The notes below the pieces were generated by a model. It saw only the letters and a program-made list of their open reading frames with translations, was not told the origin of the DNA and searched no databases. The position numbers were made by a program, and so were the translations under genes. From Anisodus tanguticus (taxonomy: Eukaryota > Streptophyta > Magnoliopsida > Solanales > Solanaceae), in the NCBI GenBank assembly GCA_034509755.1, contig CM067550.1, forward strand, positions 4,643,001-4,707,000: a stretch of 64,000 bases of DNA. The letters run 5' to 3'. Below are positions 1 through 12,254 of the stretch, piece after piece. Position 1 is the stretch's first letter. Each line of letters begins with the position of its first letter.

Positions 1-1000
1 CCCGAGGACGCGGCGGGTCGTAGGTGGAGGTGGACCAGCCGAATTGGGCACCGGATCGCATCGGGCTGTCCACTGCCAGTTGGACTGAAACTACCGCTGG
101 GAGGAAAACTGGCTGGGCCTAAACTGCTATTGTGGGGCCCACTGCCACTGCATAGGGGCCCACTGCCACTGCATAGGGGCCCACTGTGGGCCCCAGAACT
201 GCTGCTGCTGACCACCGCGAGGACCCCCATCGCCGCGGTTCTTGCCATTATTTTTCTTATTTATACCCTTTTTGCCGCCACCGTTGTTGCGGTTTTGGCC
301 CGAATTGTTGGAACCGGTAGGATACACCTTGGACTCGGTCATCATGACTACGGGACTAGTACCGATAGTCGCTCGTTTTGCCATGCCTGCTTCTTCTAGT
401 GTAAGCATAGAACGAGCCTGATAAAATTGCAGAAGCGGATTGCTTTGCCGAAGAAGCATTCCAACACTACTATAGGCCTCAGAGAGGCCGAAAACCATTT
501 GGAGGACCAAACGATCGTTCGAAACCGCGCGCCAACGTTGCGAAGTTGGTCCGCCAATTCCTTTAATATTTTGCAATAAGCCGAATCATTAGGGAAATCT
601 TCCATATGGACGTGGGAGAAATTCTGCTCAAGGGTAACAACTCTAAAATTTTGATTATCTTGAAATATATTACGAGTCTATCCCATGTCGCATGTGTCGT
701 AGCGTCAGGCTCAATAATTGTTTGCAAAATGTCGGTAGATATTGTGGAATATATCCACTGTAGGACGGTAGCATCAAGAGTCGTCCACCACTTTGGATCA
801 TCCTCGCGTTTTGACACCTCCGTATCCTTAGGAACCGCGGGGATTATGTGATGGATGACTTGATGCGATCATGCGTGAATTTTGAACAGTTCGGCCCACG
901 TCGCATATTGGACGTTTTCTATTTCAAGAACAAGAGGGATGTTATTCTTGATGTTAGAAACTGTAAGGGTAGGATGAAACTTGTTCCGGGATGTAGACAT
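1..1000 (-). pseudogene. Ty1/copia gag, cut by window edge
   Basis: Gag region of a copia retrotransposon read on the minus strand, starting at an ATG at 998-1000 (MSTSRNKF...). The reading is broken near 869 by a stop, continues through a conserved KREDDPKWW...WIYSTIS block (about 817-740), then a gag helical block (ADQLRNVGA, VLQMV, SNPLLQFYQARSMLTLEEA) at about 590-390. It ends in a Gly/Asn/Lys-rich and Gln/Trp-rich tail (NNGGGKKG, QWAPMQWQ repeated) at 330-127. The tail DNA holds a 21 bp direct repeat at about 133-185. No CCHC zinc knuckle is visible before the window edge. At least three frame changes make it non-functional. The PBS and LTR at 1151-1466 give the element's orientation; its pol lies outside the window. 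Confidence 0.85.
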
Positions 1001-1150
1001 ATTGATAGAACAATATGTGATTGAGGGATTAGGGAGAAATTTTTGGAAGAAGGGGGTTCTCGTCGGCACGAAACCCGAGAGCAAGGTCTGGGATTTTGCT
1101 AGGGATTTGACGGAAAGGTGGAGAATTTGGGAGAGAAAATAAACCTAGAC

Positions 1151-1162
1151 TGTTGATACCAT
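1151..1162 (-). other. copia primer binding site
   Basis: On the minus strand the bases directly after the LTR read TGGTATCAACAG. The first eight match the 3' end complement of initiator tRNA-Met used by most plant copia elements (TGGTATCAGAGC). It abuts the LTR at 1163. Confidence 0.8.
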
Positions 1163-1466
1163 GAAAGAAATAATCACTTGATTATTTTCATTAATTGAAA
1201 GACTATTTATACAAGTTACATATTTCCATAATAGGAGAATCATATTCCTATTCTACTCCTAAAACCTTATTCTACTTGGATTACATTTATGGTAATACAA
1301 TTATTATGGTAGGTGTACAGTACTAATTACATTACAATATTACCTAAACTAGGAGACTAAATATTACCTAAATATATACTCTATATACAGTAATTGCAAG
1401 GGAGAAACCGAGACAATATACACAATATACACATGTATATTGTGTGTATATTGTGTATATTTAACA
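1163..1466 (-). repeat. 5' LTR of minus-strand copia element
   Basis: About 304 bp, minus-strand ends TGTTAAAT...CTTTCA, bordered internally by the PBS. It contains a TATACAC/TGTGTATA inverted stretch at about 1410-1460. No partner LTR is in the window because the element runs off the left edge. Confidence 0.75.
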
Positions 1467-1479
1467 GGTACTTCATATG

Positions 1480-1850
1480 TCAAAGAAGATATGCTAAGAA
1501 TTTGTTGAAGCATTTTTGTATGGGGAGGCAAAAGAAATGACATGTACAAGAAAGGGAATGAATTTATGTAGCAAGAATTTACAGACGCAGATTGAACTGG
1601 GGATGCGGCTGGTCATCGTTCAACTTCAGGGTACTGTTTCAACCTTGGATCCGCGGCTGTTTCTTGGTGTAGCAAGAAGCATCCCACTGTTGCTTTGTCC
1701 AGTACCGAAGCGGAATATATAGCAGCGACAATGGCAGCCCAAGAATGCATTTGGCTGAAATGTTTGATGGGAGATATCTTTGGCAAAATGGACTATGCTA
1801 TACAAATTCAATATGATAATGAAGTTGTATATGGACTATTTGGTCGTGAT
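1480..1850 (+). pseudogene. copia RNase H fragment
   Basis: The plus-strand frame from about 1634 reads FNLGSAAVSWCSKKHPTVAL followed by SSTEAEYIAATMAAQECIWL, the hallmark C-terminal RNase H block of plant Ty1/copia polyproteins, then a further stretch to about 1830. It starts and ends without LTRs and is in the opposite orientation to the element at 1-1466. It is therefore a separate, older fragment into or beside which that element inserted. No complete ORF. Confidence 0.85.
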
Positions 1851-3579
1851 GCCTGTTGTTAATTGGTGGTCGAAAACTCGAAATACATTACTTAACATGA
1901 AGTTGTATTCACGTTAATTTCTTTCCAACTAGTTATATCATATGTCAAAACGTATTACTTTACTATCTAAGAAGAGTGAATAAGCAAAAGCCTCTCCCGT
2001 CAACATGCCTGCTTAGGCTCTGAGGGCATGTTGGTCATTTCGTATTGCAAATGTGCATTATCTGGTTGTTCGTTGGGCTTTAATGCTTTCTTCTGGATAT
2101 GAAATGACGAGAAAGCCATAAATATTCAGCTTACAAATCCGCAAGCCTTTTGCAATATTGGCTGGGAGGTTTTTTCATAAATTTGTTCTAATGGAACAAT
2201 GTTAATTGGCCAAAAAAATTCCTTTACAGCAAGCCTCCATACAAATATTTTTGTGTCTTGACCAGTTTACCCCATTGCTTATATCATCAACATATCTTTT
2301 TACAGTACTTCACGTGGACATGTCCCCTACCCCACTATTTACTTGCGCCAAATTATGTGAAGTTATTTGATTGAATATTAAGTTTAAAATTAAAAAGATA
2401 TATTAAAATTTATGATAAATATAAATAAATTTTAAATATTTATATAGTTATAAATTATATTTTTAAAATAAAAAATATAATATAAATTAAAACATAAAAA
2501 TATAAATATAATATATTTTCTATGCAGAGGACCACAAACCCAAAAAAAAAAAAAAAAAAAAAAAAGATATAGACTTTAGTAGCTCCAAGTTGCAAATTTA
2601 CATTCTTTCTTAAAATAATAGTGCACGTGATGGTTTGACCAAGTCAATCCACGTGCTCTGATCACTTCTATCTATAAACACATTTCTATTATTTTATAAC
2701 AATTTTTTGTATTTAAATCCATGCTTTTCCTCTATTTTTCTTTTCTTATGGTTAATTGGGGGTTAATCATTTGAATATTCATAATAATGTCACTACTAAA
2801 ATATTTCTTCCGGTCACGCGTCTCTCTCCTTGTACATACCCCACCGTTAGGGATATTTAAGTAAATTAAAAGATAATGATAATGCTACCCTACTACAGCC
2901 ATTATATAAAATTTATATGCCTTTTGTAATAATTCACTTTCTCATACAAAATTCAAATAATTTATAATATTTTTTCATAGGTTTTCATATTTTCTTTAGC
3001 ATAGTGCAAGGCAAATTACTTATTTCTTGAAATGGTACCACTTGAGTTAGAGTGAAGTGGTTTTTTAAGCAAATTTTAATTTATGGTGCGACAAAATTAC
3101 TATTCAGTTTGAATAAACTTATAATTGAAACACTAACTAGAGCTAATTAATTCTAGTATAATAAGTATATAAATTTTCGTGCAACCTTGCGTATAATTAG
3201 CGGGAGTTGTTTTGATCTTATTCATGGAACAAAAATGAAAAAAATGATTAGGATCCCCCCCCCCCCCCCTCGGAAGTTAGACCCATTTTGCTTTTTTATC
3301 TAAGGGATGTCTCATTTGGGTCGAAGGAGCAATGTCAGTTGCATCATTATCAAACTGACCGCAAATCTTTTTATATTTATTTTTCATGTGATCAAAAGTT
3401 AAAAAGTAGTTAATATATTCAAGATAATTTTATATTTATAAAATATCATCTCAATTTTTTTACTGAGCTGCACGAGAAATTTTATTTTGTGAGTCACATA
3501 ACTAACACTACTTATATGAGACTATCTTTTTACTTGACAAGTCGATACTTGTTATAAAACATAAAATAACGAAGGAAAT
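1851..3579. other. AT-rich intergenic stretch, no gene
   Basis: No coding signal found on either strand. It holds a run of 24 A at 2542-2565, which could be the tail of an old retroposed sequence, and a run of 15 C at 3255-3269. A very AT-rich block lies at 2380-2520. Confidence 0.6.
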
Positions 3580-3776
3580 TGTTATAAAATAATAATAAAG
3601 CTAGAACAATAATATTGCTGAGAAAGAGAGAAGAGAGGAGATTTCTTATTTCTCTTGATGGATGAAATACAATGAGGAAACATCTATATTTATAGGAGAA
3701 AATTGACTTGGTCCCAAAGTTATCATCCCCAATATTTCTCCTAAAACATCCACAATTTATGATAATATCTATAACA
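3580..3776 (-). repeat. 3' LTR of decayed copia element
   Basis: 197 bp beginning TGTTATAAAATAATAATAAA and ending GATAATATCTATAACA on the plus strand. It pairs with 12279-12457, differing by scattered substitutions and an internal deletion of roughly 17 bp in the right copy. Confidence 0.88.
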
Positions 3777-3785
3777 CTCCCCCTT
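3777..3785 (-). other. polypurine tract
   Basis: The minus strand reads AAGGGGGAG immediately before the LTR start TGTTATAG. This is the expected position of the plus-strand primer of an LTR retrotransposon. Confidence 0.75.
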
Positions 3786-3838
3786 GGATATCTATTTTGA
3801 TAGATAATATGCCTCATTAAAACCTTATTAGAAAAAAC

Positions 3839-4050
3839 TAGGAGTGGCCAGTGGGCCGGGCTCGGGTCTGGCGGGCCGGGTCCGCGGTGTCGGGGTCGGG
3901 GGCCGGACGGGAGAAGGGGCGGGGTCGGGTCTGGCGGGCTCTGGCGGGGTCGGGTCTGGCGGGACTGGAGCAAGTCCCGTCCCGATCCCGATCCCGTCGG
4001 GCTCGGGTCGGGGCGGGGTCGGGCTCGGGTCGGGATACGGCGGGTTTTTT
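3839..4050 (+). repeat. G-rich subterminal repeats, left end of hAT copy 1
   Basis: Dense repeats of GGGTCGGG, GGCGGGTCTGG and GGGCTCGGG in otherwise AT-rich DNA. The G-rich strand reads inward from the terminus, and the same arrangement is seen in inverted orientation at 6915-7151. hAT transposases are known to bind subterminal repeats; that role here is inferred. Apparent ORFs across this stretch are composition artefacts. Confidence 0.8.
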
Positions 4051-4258
4051 TTTTTAAATAACATATGTATAAAAAAACTCAATAAACAAAACAAGATAAT
4101 GTAATAAAAATATCCCAAGGTGTTTTTGTGCCTCTTATATTATTTAATAGACATATGATTTTTTTGTAATACAAATACAATTGTCTAAAATCTAAATTGC
4201 AACTTTGTGGTGTTGTCCAAAAGTTACAAATTACATAATAAAATTACAATTAAAAAAA

Positions 4259-6523
4259 TTACATTCTCAAAAAACCCTGTTCTAATTGCTTGATGATTTC
4301 ATGTGGTTCTTCGGTTGGAATTGGTATTTGTTGGTCAAATTGATCCACGTCGCTTCCACTACCTTCGGTTAAGATTTCGTTGTAGTTTTCATCATCTTCT
4401 TCGTTGATCTCCGGTTGACCGCACCTTTCTCCGCTCCGCTCGTATCCAATCTACGAATAATACCGCAATTTCCAAGTGTCTCCGGCTAATGAGTGTACGT
4501 GGTCTCCTATTTGATATCTCTCGCTCGAGAAAAAGCGCTTTCGACGCAGATTGACGACGCTTGAATGTTCAAAACATCTCGAGCCATCATTGAAAGTGTC
4601 GGAAAGGTCTTCTCATTCCCCTCCAAGTATTTCAAACAAGTCTTCATGTCCATCTTCATTGATAACTTCTTGATACGGTACGAGAACCCCCGCAAAACAA
4701 AAATATCCAACTCGCTAATTTGGTTAGTAGTAGAGGTACGACCGCACATTCTATTTCGAGGCTTTCAATACTAGCCGCAGAAACAAGATGTCTTTTGTGA
4801 GGTTATATTGAAGATGAAGAAGATGGTATGGAAGTTTGGTAAGTTACTAGCATTTTCTTGTTGATAAAATCTATATATATTTTTGCATTGGTGTTCTACG
4901 CTAGACAATACTTCTTCTTTAGTTTGTTCAATAGGTGGTGGGTGATTTAGATTTTTGGGACTTGGAGGTGGTAGTACTTCTATACAATCGTAAATAGTTT
5001 CAATTAGTAATTTAGTACCGTCTATTTTAATAGTAGGATTTAATACTGAGAACCAATAATATAAATAGAGGGAATAGGAATAAAATATTTTTTTATTTTG
5101 ACAAACATTTTTTTAATAGTTTGCCTTATAAATTTGGTTTTTCCATATATTCACTAAGTAATAAAAATATTAGAGTTATATAAAATAACATAGTTGAAAT
5201 AGTAGGATAATATATACCGGAAAATTCTTTTGTTGCTTGAAAAAATTTCTCTAAAAATACAATAAGTTAGAAAAATTTTTCCCAATCACTATCTAAAATC
5301 ATATCAGCTGGCTTTTTATTATGAGAGTTAAAAAATAAAGTTATAGGTAATTTATAGTCATAAGCAACAAGTAGTTGCTCGTATAAAGAATTCCACCTAG
5401 TGGATACTTCTTGTGGAATTTTTCTAAAAGGTAGTCCACAATCATGACAAATTTTTTTATATTCTTTTCTACGTTGTTCTTTATTACTTTTAACAATAAA
5501 GTTTATAGCAAATTGTATTTAATAAGAATGTCTTCAAAAAGTGATAGATCATCCTTTACAATTAAGTTATATATATGGCACGCACATTTTATATGAAAAT
5601 GGTCTGGAAAAGACGGAGTTAAACTATTTTTTAAAATTGTAATTGCGTAATTGTTACTAGAAGCGTTATCTAATGTAATAGTCATAATTTTATCGGTAAT
5701 TCCGTAATAATCGCACACTTGATAAATATTTTCTGCAATAAAATCGTTAAAAGCAGGATTATACATCTCTCTTAACAGTTGATCTAGGAAAACCGTTAAA
5801 AGCAGGATTATATATATCTCTAATGTAATGAATAAAACCGGGAGATGAAGGAAATGAAAAAGGCAAACCCTCCACAGCAACTAATTTTGTTATTGCTTCC
5901 CTATCTCTATGTTTATTGTATTTAGGGCCTACAATTCCCCCCGTCATAGGGTTAATTTGACATTGTACTTGGTCCAGGACAATATTAGTATGTGAACCTT
6001 GTCCTGATGGAGCGGGCGTTTGCGCCCCGGTTTTGAAGCCTGGTATTGGGCATACCTAGGCTGGATGAGCACTTACTACGTGTCTAATTAAACCCCCGTC
6101 CCACCGTGACCTTTTCCAGTTTTAAATTTTAAAACATTTTTACAAATTTTACATATGGCTACTTGATTCTCTACGTCCCTATCAAAAAATGTCCATGCAT
6201 CCGATTTTAATGGTCGTTTCTTGGACCTCGTCTCATACTAGGGGGAATAGGAGGTATTTCGGTTGAAGGTGCACTAGTGGGTGTGTTGTCATCAACATTA
6301 GTGGGTATATCATCTAGATCATCGTCTAAATTAAAGTCTTCTTGAGTTCCGAGAAAATAGCTCCTGGTCTAAATCTAATGGTATTGTAGGAAAATATTGA
6401 GTATCAACAAAATCATCCCGTGTAGGAATAAGATGACTAGAAGAAGTACCCTTGCCCCTGGTTGCCCCTACTAGAAGAAGCACCCTTACCTTTACCCTTA
6501 AACATACCTTTTAATCCTTCCAT
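4259..6523 (-). pseudogene. hAT transposase (BED finger / RICESLEEPER type), broken
   Basis: Starts at ATG 6521-6523 with a basic leader (MEGLKGMFKGKGKGASSSRG). Recognisable blocks follow in order: a BED zinc-finger remnant CKICKNVLKFKTGKGHGGTG at about 6160-6095 (shifted after it), GPKYNKHRDREAITKLVAVE at about 5930, the catalytic-core block ICDYYGI...LDNASSNNYAI...HIKCACHIYNLIVKD at about 5730-5560 containing the middle Asp, and the C-terminal dimerisation block FPTLSMMARDVLNIQASS with the family Glu at about 4640-4510. An acidic tail ends at TAA 4259-4261. Several frameshifts, stops and a small internal duplication near 5750-5820 separate the blocks. Family transposases are about 650-700 residues; this one is inactive as read. 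Confidence 0.88.
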
Positions 6524-6914
6524 TTTAATTATGATAATAAATAAATAATTAAAGACAATAAAATTAAGTGATCTAAACTAAATAAACAGACAATAATAAT
6601 TTAATGAAGGAACGAATGTACCAAACGCCGACGTAACGTCGACGTGTAATCGAGAGGTTGAAAATTGAAACTTTGCTCGATGGAAGATCCTCAAGCTAGT
6701 TGCCAACTTCACTACCAATTCCCAAATGAATAAATAAAATTGAATATTTAGCAAACAATGTAGAATTGTAGAGAGATATATTGAGAAATTAGAGAGATTG
6801 TAGGAAGATTTGTGAGAAAGATGAAGAGAAAATGAGTTATTTATAGTTGAAAAATTGGGTTAAAGTGTAAATATAATAACTTATGGGTTAAAAATAAATA
6901 TTAAGGGGTAGGGG

Positions 6915-7151
6915 GTTGGGGGAGGGGGGGGGGGCTAAAATGGCCGTTGGTGCAACGACCATTTTTGCAAAGGGCGGGGTCGGGGTCGGGGTCGGGGCGG
7001 GCTCGGGTCTCGCGGGACGAGACCTCGTCCCGTCCCGAGTTCGAGTCCCGCCCCCGTATTTTTTTTTTTTTGGCGGGGCGGGCGGGACCGGGGCGGGCTC
7101 GGGACGGGCTCGGGTCGGGGTCGGGCTGTCCCGGCCCACTGGCCAGCTTTA
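6915..7151 (-). repeat. G-rich subterminal repeats, right end of hAT copy 1
   Basis: Mirror of the left end: GGGGTCGGGG and GGGCTCGGG repeats up to the terminal CCAGCTTTA. A spacer of 11 T at about 7059-7070 interrupts them, as does a similar A tract in copy 2. Confidence 0.75.
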
Positions 7152-7159
7152 GAAAAAAC

Positions 7160-7700
7160 TCAGTGAAAAAAATTATAGTGAAGGAAAAAGAGTACACATT
7201 TCTAATAATACACATTTTGATTGCCTCATTAAAAACCTTACAAGGAAAATCCAGTGGGACAAAACCTTATACGGAAAAAAGAGAGTAAAACATGTATTAT
7301 CTCCCCCTGATGAAATTTAGTCCAAATGCTTGAGTCTTCGGATTCCAATCTTGTGTACCATCTTCTCGAAAGTTACAGTTGGTAGAGACTTAGTGAACAA
7401 GTCAGTCATATTATCACTTGAACGAATCTGTTGCACGTTGATATCACAATTATTTTGGAGCTCGTGTGTGAAGAACAACTTTTGTGAAATGTGCTTTGTC
7501 CTGTCTCCTTTTATGAATCATCTCTTCAATTGAGCAATACATGTTCCATTATCTTCATATAAGATTGTGGGCATTTTGTCACATTTCAAATCACATTTTT
7601 CTCGAATAAGATGTATCATTGACCTCATCCACACAATTTCTCGGTTTGCTTCATGAATTACTATTATCTTCATATAAGGTTGTGGGTGTTTTGTCACATT
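7160..7700 (-). pseudogene. copia RNase H end of pol, degenerate
   Basis: The minus strand encodes pieces of the pol C-terminus typical of a widespread plant copia group: KGDRTKHISQKLFFTHELQ and INVQQIRSSDNMTDLFTK at about 7510-7395. Stops and shifts interrupt them. It lies between the hAT insertion and the pol linker and belongs to the element with LTRs at 3580 and 12279. Confidence 0.75.
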
Positions 7701-8190
7701 TCAAACCAAATTTATTTTCAAACAATTCAAATTAGTTCTAACATCAATTGAATTTATTGATATTTCTTCATTTTCTTGAGTTTGAGGCTCATTGATTTCT
7801 TCAAGAATATCAAGATTGATCAAATCTAGCATTTCTTTATGAGATTCTTTCTTAGTGTTATCTTGATCATTTTTTTCTTTTTCTAGGATTTCGATCCTTA
7901 GAATCCAATGGTCTATCACGCTTCAGGCCTGCTTTGGACTCATTTGCTATGACACTAGTAGATGGTCCTATAGGGACATCAATCTGAATTGGGACATTCT
8001 CTGCAGGGATATGTGATTTGGTAATCATTTTCAAATCTGTAAATGTGTCTGACATTTGATTTACTATTTTCTGCAAGTGAATAATCTTTTGGACCTCTTG
8101 CTCACGAATAGAAGCACGTAGATCAAGATGAGACAATGATGGATTATTCCACAAAATTTTCCTTTTTACTTCATTATTATCTCCCTCTAA
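7690..8190 (-). pseudogene. copia pol linker (integrase-RT), degenerate
   Basis: Minus-strand frame with RKILWNNPSLSHLDLRASIR, EQEVQKIIHLQKIVNQMSDT, FTDLKMITKSHIPAENVPI and a basic KRDRPLDSKDRNPRKRKK block, recalled from the spacer between integrase and reverse transcriptase in plant copia polyproteins. A following acidic block (7919-7701) continues in another frame. The first 15 or so residues of the apparent ORF at 8220-8191 come from the adjacent SINE and are not part of the polyprotein. Confidence 0.7.
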
Positions 8191-8371
8191 AGGGTAGTCC
8201 GGTGCACTAAGCTTCCACATGCGCGGGGTCCGGAGAAGGGCTGGACCGCAAGGGTCTATTGTCTGCAGCCTTACCTTGCATTTATGTCAGAGGTTGTTTA
8301 CACGGCTTGAACCGTGACCTCCTGGTCACATGAAAACAACTTTACCAGTTACTCCAAGGCTCCCCTTATTC
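8191..8371 (-). mobile_element. AU-type SINE
   Basis: A 181 bp unit flanked by the 11 bp direct repeat TCTCCCTCTAA (8180-8190 and 8372-8382). On the minus strand it begins GGGGAGCCTTGGAGTAACTG, has an A-box-like GGTAAAGTTGTT and a B-box-like GGTTCAAGCCG, and ends near CCGGACTACCCTT. This matches my memory of the tRNA-derived AU SINE known from Solanaceae and other plants. It interrupts the copia pol remnant. Confidence 0.8.
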
Positions 8372-11141
8372 TCTCCCTCTAATTTTGGAAAATTTTCTCA
8401 TCAAATCAACAATATGCAATTAATCTTATTTCAGTATCTCCATGTAAGAAAAAATTATATCAGGCTCATAGTTATAGCAAGATAAATAAATGCATCAATT
8501 GAATAAATATATGGTACTTCAGGACCAATCTAATTTTCTCATTTCAAATTCTTTTAGCAGGTAGTCTACAGCTTTTCGAAAACTCTTCAAAAGCTCCAAT
8601 AATATTCAAGTTAGCAACTTGCACAACATTATGAAAGATTTTGATTATCATAAAAGGATAAGGGTAAACAAAGTCATCTTTGTACCCCTCATCAATAATA
8701 TTTATTAATGTGATTTCAGTACATCAATCTTAGTTCATTTAATCAGTTTAAAGATTACAAATTCAATAACTTGTTTATGCTTCACGCATTTTGAATCATT
8801 CAAAAAATTCATTTAAATTTTGTCACGTAAGTCATATAGGCCGAGACAATTTTCATTTAGTATTTCATTTACATGACATCTTCTGATGTCAGGACTGCAG
8901 GTCCAATAAATTTATCCTTACCAAGATGCATTTACTTGGTAATTATTTCTACATCAACATGCTTTAAGAGAGGTAGAATTCAGATCCTCATAATATTATA
9001 TAATATTACGCACTATATTGTATCAACGATATCGTCGACGAGATATCATTTTGTATCGGTTTGCAATTAGACATAACTTACTGAGATCTTATCACTTCAT
9101 TATTTTTCAGGTACCTGAACCTCGTATGAGGGTTTATGAAGTGTTATGTCATAGGCTTTTCAAGAGCACATTACCTCCTTATTATGATCATTTGCTCCTC
9201 TCCCTTTTCAAGGATTATCTCATTTGGAATTGATTTGTCTACCATGCTTCACACATGTTGTAAACCCTGTCCTTCAGAGACATTTAGGAGCATCTTGCAG
9301 CTGGAATATGAAATAGTTGGGTCTGCAAATGTTTCTAGCATTTGACTTGAATTATCATTTGAACGAGGATCATATTGATGATAATTCACAACAAATTTCT
9401 TAGTTGTTTATTCTCTCTCCTCTTATATTAGAAAAACTAACATACATTTCCACCTTATTTGGGAATCCATCTGTGTTCATCATGGTAGATTCATTAATCA
9501 TATACCGCACAACAAAAACTATTTGATGAAAACATTTGGTTCCTGACCTTGAACCAATTATGAGGAGAGAATTTATCACACTTTATTGGTCTGAAGCATA
9601 TAAACATCATTGTATGCAATATATCATATCTCATACCAACACATGAAACTTTATTCTCATATCAATGGTTTAGCTATCTAATGGACGACATTCAATGCTA
9701 AACCAGTTTGAATATCAACCAACATTATCAAGACGAATTGTCTTGATTACATAATCTGAAAATTGTGCTTTCAACTCAATTATTTTAAGCAAGCAACTTC
9801 GTAAATGTCAAACTGAGGGTTGACAATAAACGCACATGTGACCGTCTCATAGATGCATCTATTTAAGATATCACATAATAGGTGAACAAACCCATATTCA
9901 CCATTTATATTTTTTAAAATGTAGGGAATTCAATCCCAACATTAGCTAGTATAATCAACTTATCATGAGAACAAGCAACACAAACAAATTTTGAAGAATC
10001 TTCTAGTTCTTCAATGTATGTCGAATACTCAATATGTACATCATATTTGAATCAGGATGGCAAAACTGCTCATGCCAACCATACTAGTAAACTTCAAGTT
10101 TATCAAGCCATGTGCTATTTATTTTAGTAAATTTCTGATATACTGTGACATGAGTTGTCTTTTGTATCAATAAATTTCTGGTTTATTGTGACATGTATTT
10201 CATCATGCTTATATTTGTGCAGTACAATTTGGAGAATAAAGAGAGTAACTTTTCACATACATATTTCTTACCCACTATGATTTTGAAGATATTTAATCCT
10301 CCAATCATTTATAGCTTCAATATGATAGTCATTTACTTTAGTAAACTTCGGGTTTACTATAACTTGTGCTTCGATCATAACAACTTTGTATAATACAATC
10401 TAGAACGCATGACATAATAGTATATAAGCTCTTCAGGAGCCTTTAATATATTCTCCATAATCACATATTGTTTGGACACTACTAATGACATGATCTTCTT
10501 GATAAATAGTTAGCTCTTCTGGAGCCCTTAATTGATTTTGTACTATCAAATATTTCTTAGACACTGCTGATGTCATGAAAGAAAAATTTAATTAGACAAT
10601 GCTGGTGTCATGAAAGAAAACAGTAACCAAATAAATATTTAAAAACAATTTTAAATTCATAAAGAACGAAAAGTAAACGTTAAGTTCTAAACTTCAGTAT
10701 TTTAAACATCTTCTTCAGGGAGGCTAATTAATATCTATTTTTTTTAGCAAAATGACAACTGTATAGTTATCACTTCCTTCAAGAAAAAATTTATGATTCA
10801 AGCTGGCACATGTCAAACGTTTGATTGATCCATACAGTAATTGCAGTATTGTCAAGTAACTAAAAGTTAAAGCTCTCGTCTGTGAGACTAAAGAAACAAA
10901 AGAAAGGAATTCAAATCTTAATTTAATTACTCAATCAATTTGTCATAAGGTACTCCATGGGAGAATTCAACCACATGTTATAAAATTAACCAATATATTC
11001 TTACGTACCACATGAATAATATGTATCTATCTCTCCAATAGGAAAGTGCTTGATATACAACGTTCATCTATAGCTCATTATTTTGCTCAAGCACAAGAAG
11101 ATATTGCTTCAAAATATTTCTCAGATATTTTACCAATTCTT

Positions 11142-11448
11142 TCTTCTTCTGGAGTAAAGTTTCAGAGTTTTACGACCGTTTCGGGAGTTTCAAGATTTAC
11201 TACTTCGAGAGTAAATTTCAAAGTCTTACTACTCAAGGAGTAGATTTCAAGGTCTTACTATTTCAGGACTAAATTTTAAATTTTTACTATTTCGAGAGCA
11301 GAGTTCAATGTTCTACTACTTTGGGAGAAGAGTTCAAATTTCTATTACTTCGAAAGTAAATTTTCAAGTTCTACTACTTCGGGAGTAGAGTTTAAAGTTT
11401 GCTACTTCGAGAGCAAATTTCTGAGTTTACTACTTCGGGAGTAAAGCA
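11142..11448. repeat. 29 bp tandem repeat array
   Basis: Units of the form TACTACTTCGGGAGTARATT plus nine variable bases start at 11198, 11227, 11256, 11285, 11314, 11343, 11372 and 11401 (exact 29 bp spacing), with 27 bp units at both ends (starts 11171 and 11428). About ten diverged copies lie in the presumed leader region of the minus-strand copia element. 29 is not a multiple of three, so it is unlikely to be a coding repeat. Confidence 0.9.
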
Positions 11449-12254
11449 TATAATATTCAAAATATTTCTTCTAAATTATTCTACCTCTTCTGGAGATGAG
11501 TCGTGATATCTTCACAATCAAATACACGTCCACATTTATAAGCTTTACTATATACTATCACATTCACTTCAGAGAATGAATCTATATTTATAACATTTAT
11601 CAAAAGTTCTTATTCTTTAGGATGGAACATAATCATCTGAGCGTTTCCTTAACCACATTAAATTATAATAGCTTATAACCTCTTTTAAGATATCGTTAAT
11701 TCAAGAACAAATTAAGGCATGCATATAAGAATAATACCACTTCAGGTGATTATAGACATATCTATTTAGTCATAACGAGCCTTTTGAAATAAACTAAAAA
11801 CAACAAATAGACATTGATTTAAATGTTGCTAAAAGGCTAGACCACGTGAGAATCACTACTTAAAACTATGATTGACAAAAGAATTTTCGAGATATCACTG
11901 GATAATCATTTATCCACAAGTTACTGCCTATTACTAGCTATATGATGTTTGCCCAGTAGAGTAATATATTATTATATTACTAGGTATATTAAAAAGAAGT
12001 AACCCGTGTAATTTGGTGAAGTCAATAAACATAGAAAATAAAATATTCTTTCCATAGATTATTATATCAACTGCCACTTTTATATTGCAAACACTTTTAA
12101 GGTAAATCAACATTAGATTTTAACCTTTCAAGAACTGAGATTTGTGCGACCTGCATATAGTCCGACATAGAACACTTGACAAAAATCTCTGGTCTTCAAA
12201 GAGATTGCCTCATAACTTATTCGAACTTCGAAGATTTTGTAGTTTCATGTTTGG

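Larger units (their letters stand above)
3839..7151 (-). mobile_element. hAT DNA transposon, copy 1
   Basis: A 3,313 bp element with imperfect terminal inverted repeats. The left end reads TAGGAGTGGCCAGTGGGCCG and the right end, reverse-complemented, TAAAGCTGGCCAGTGGGCCG. It is flanked by a perfect 8 bp target duplication GAAAAAAC (3831-3838 and 7152-7159), the hAT signature. Both ends carry 150-230 bp of GGGTCGGG-type subterminal repeats. The transposase reads on the minus strand. It is inserted in the 3' part of the copia element at 3580-12457, so it is younger than that element. Confidence 0.92.

Noticed and set aside
3844..4118. Gly/Ser/Pro/Arg-rich ORFs in several frames at hAT ends (also 6888-7288 and 12922-13228)
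   Set aside because: All arise from G-rich subterminal transposon repeats; they are open in up to four frames and have no protein features.
11142..11448. Regular 29 bp repeats resembling a CRISPR array
   Set aside because: Units are directly contiguous with no unique spacers, they drift in sequence, and the context is a plant retrotransposon.
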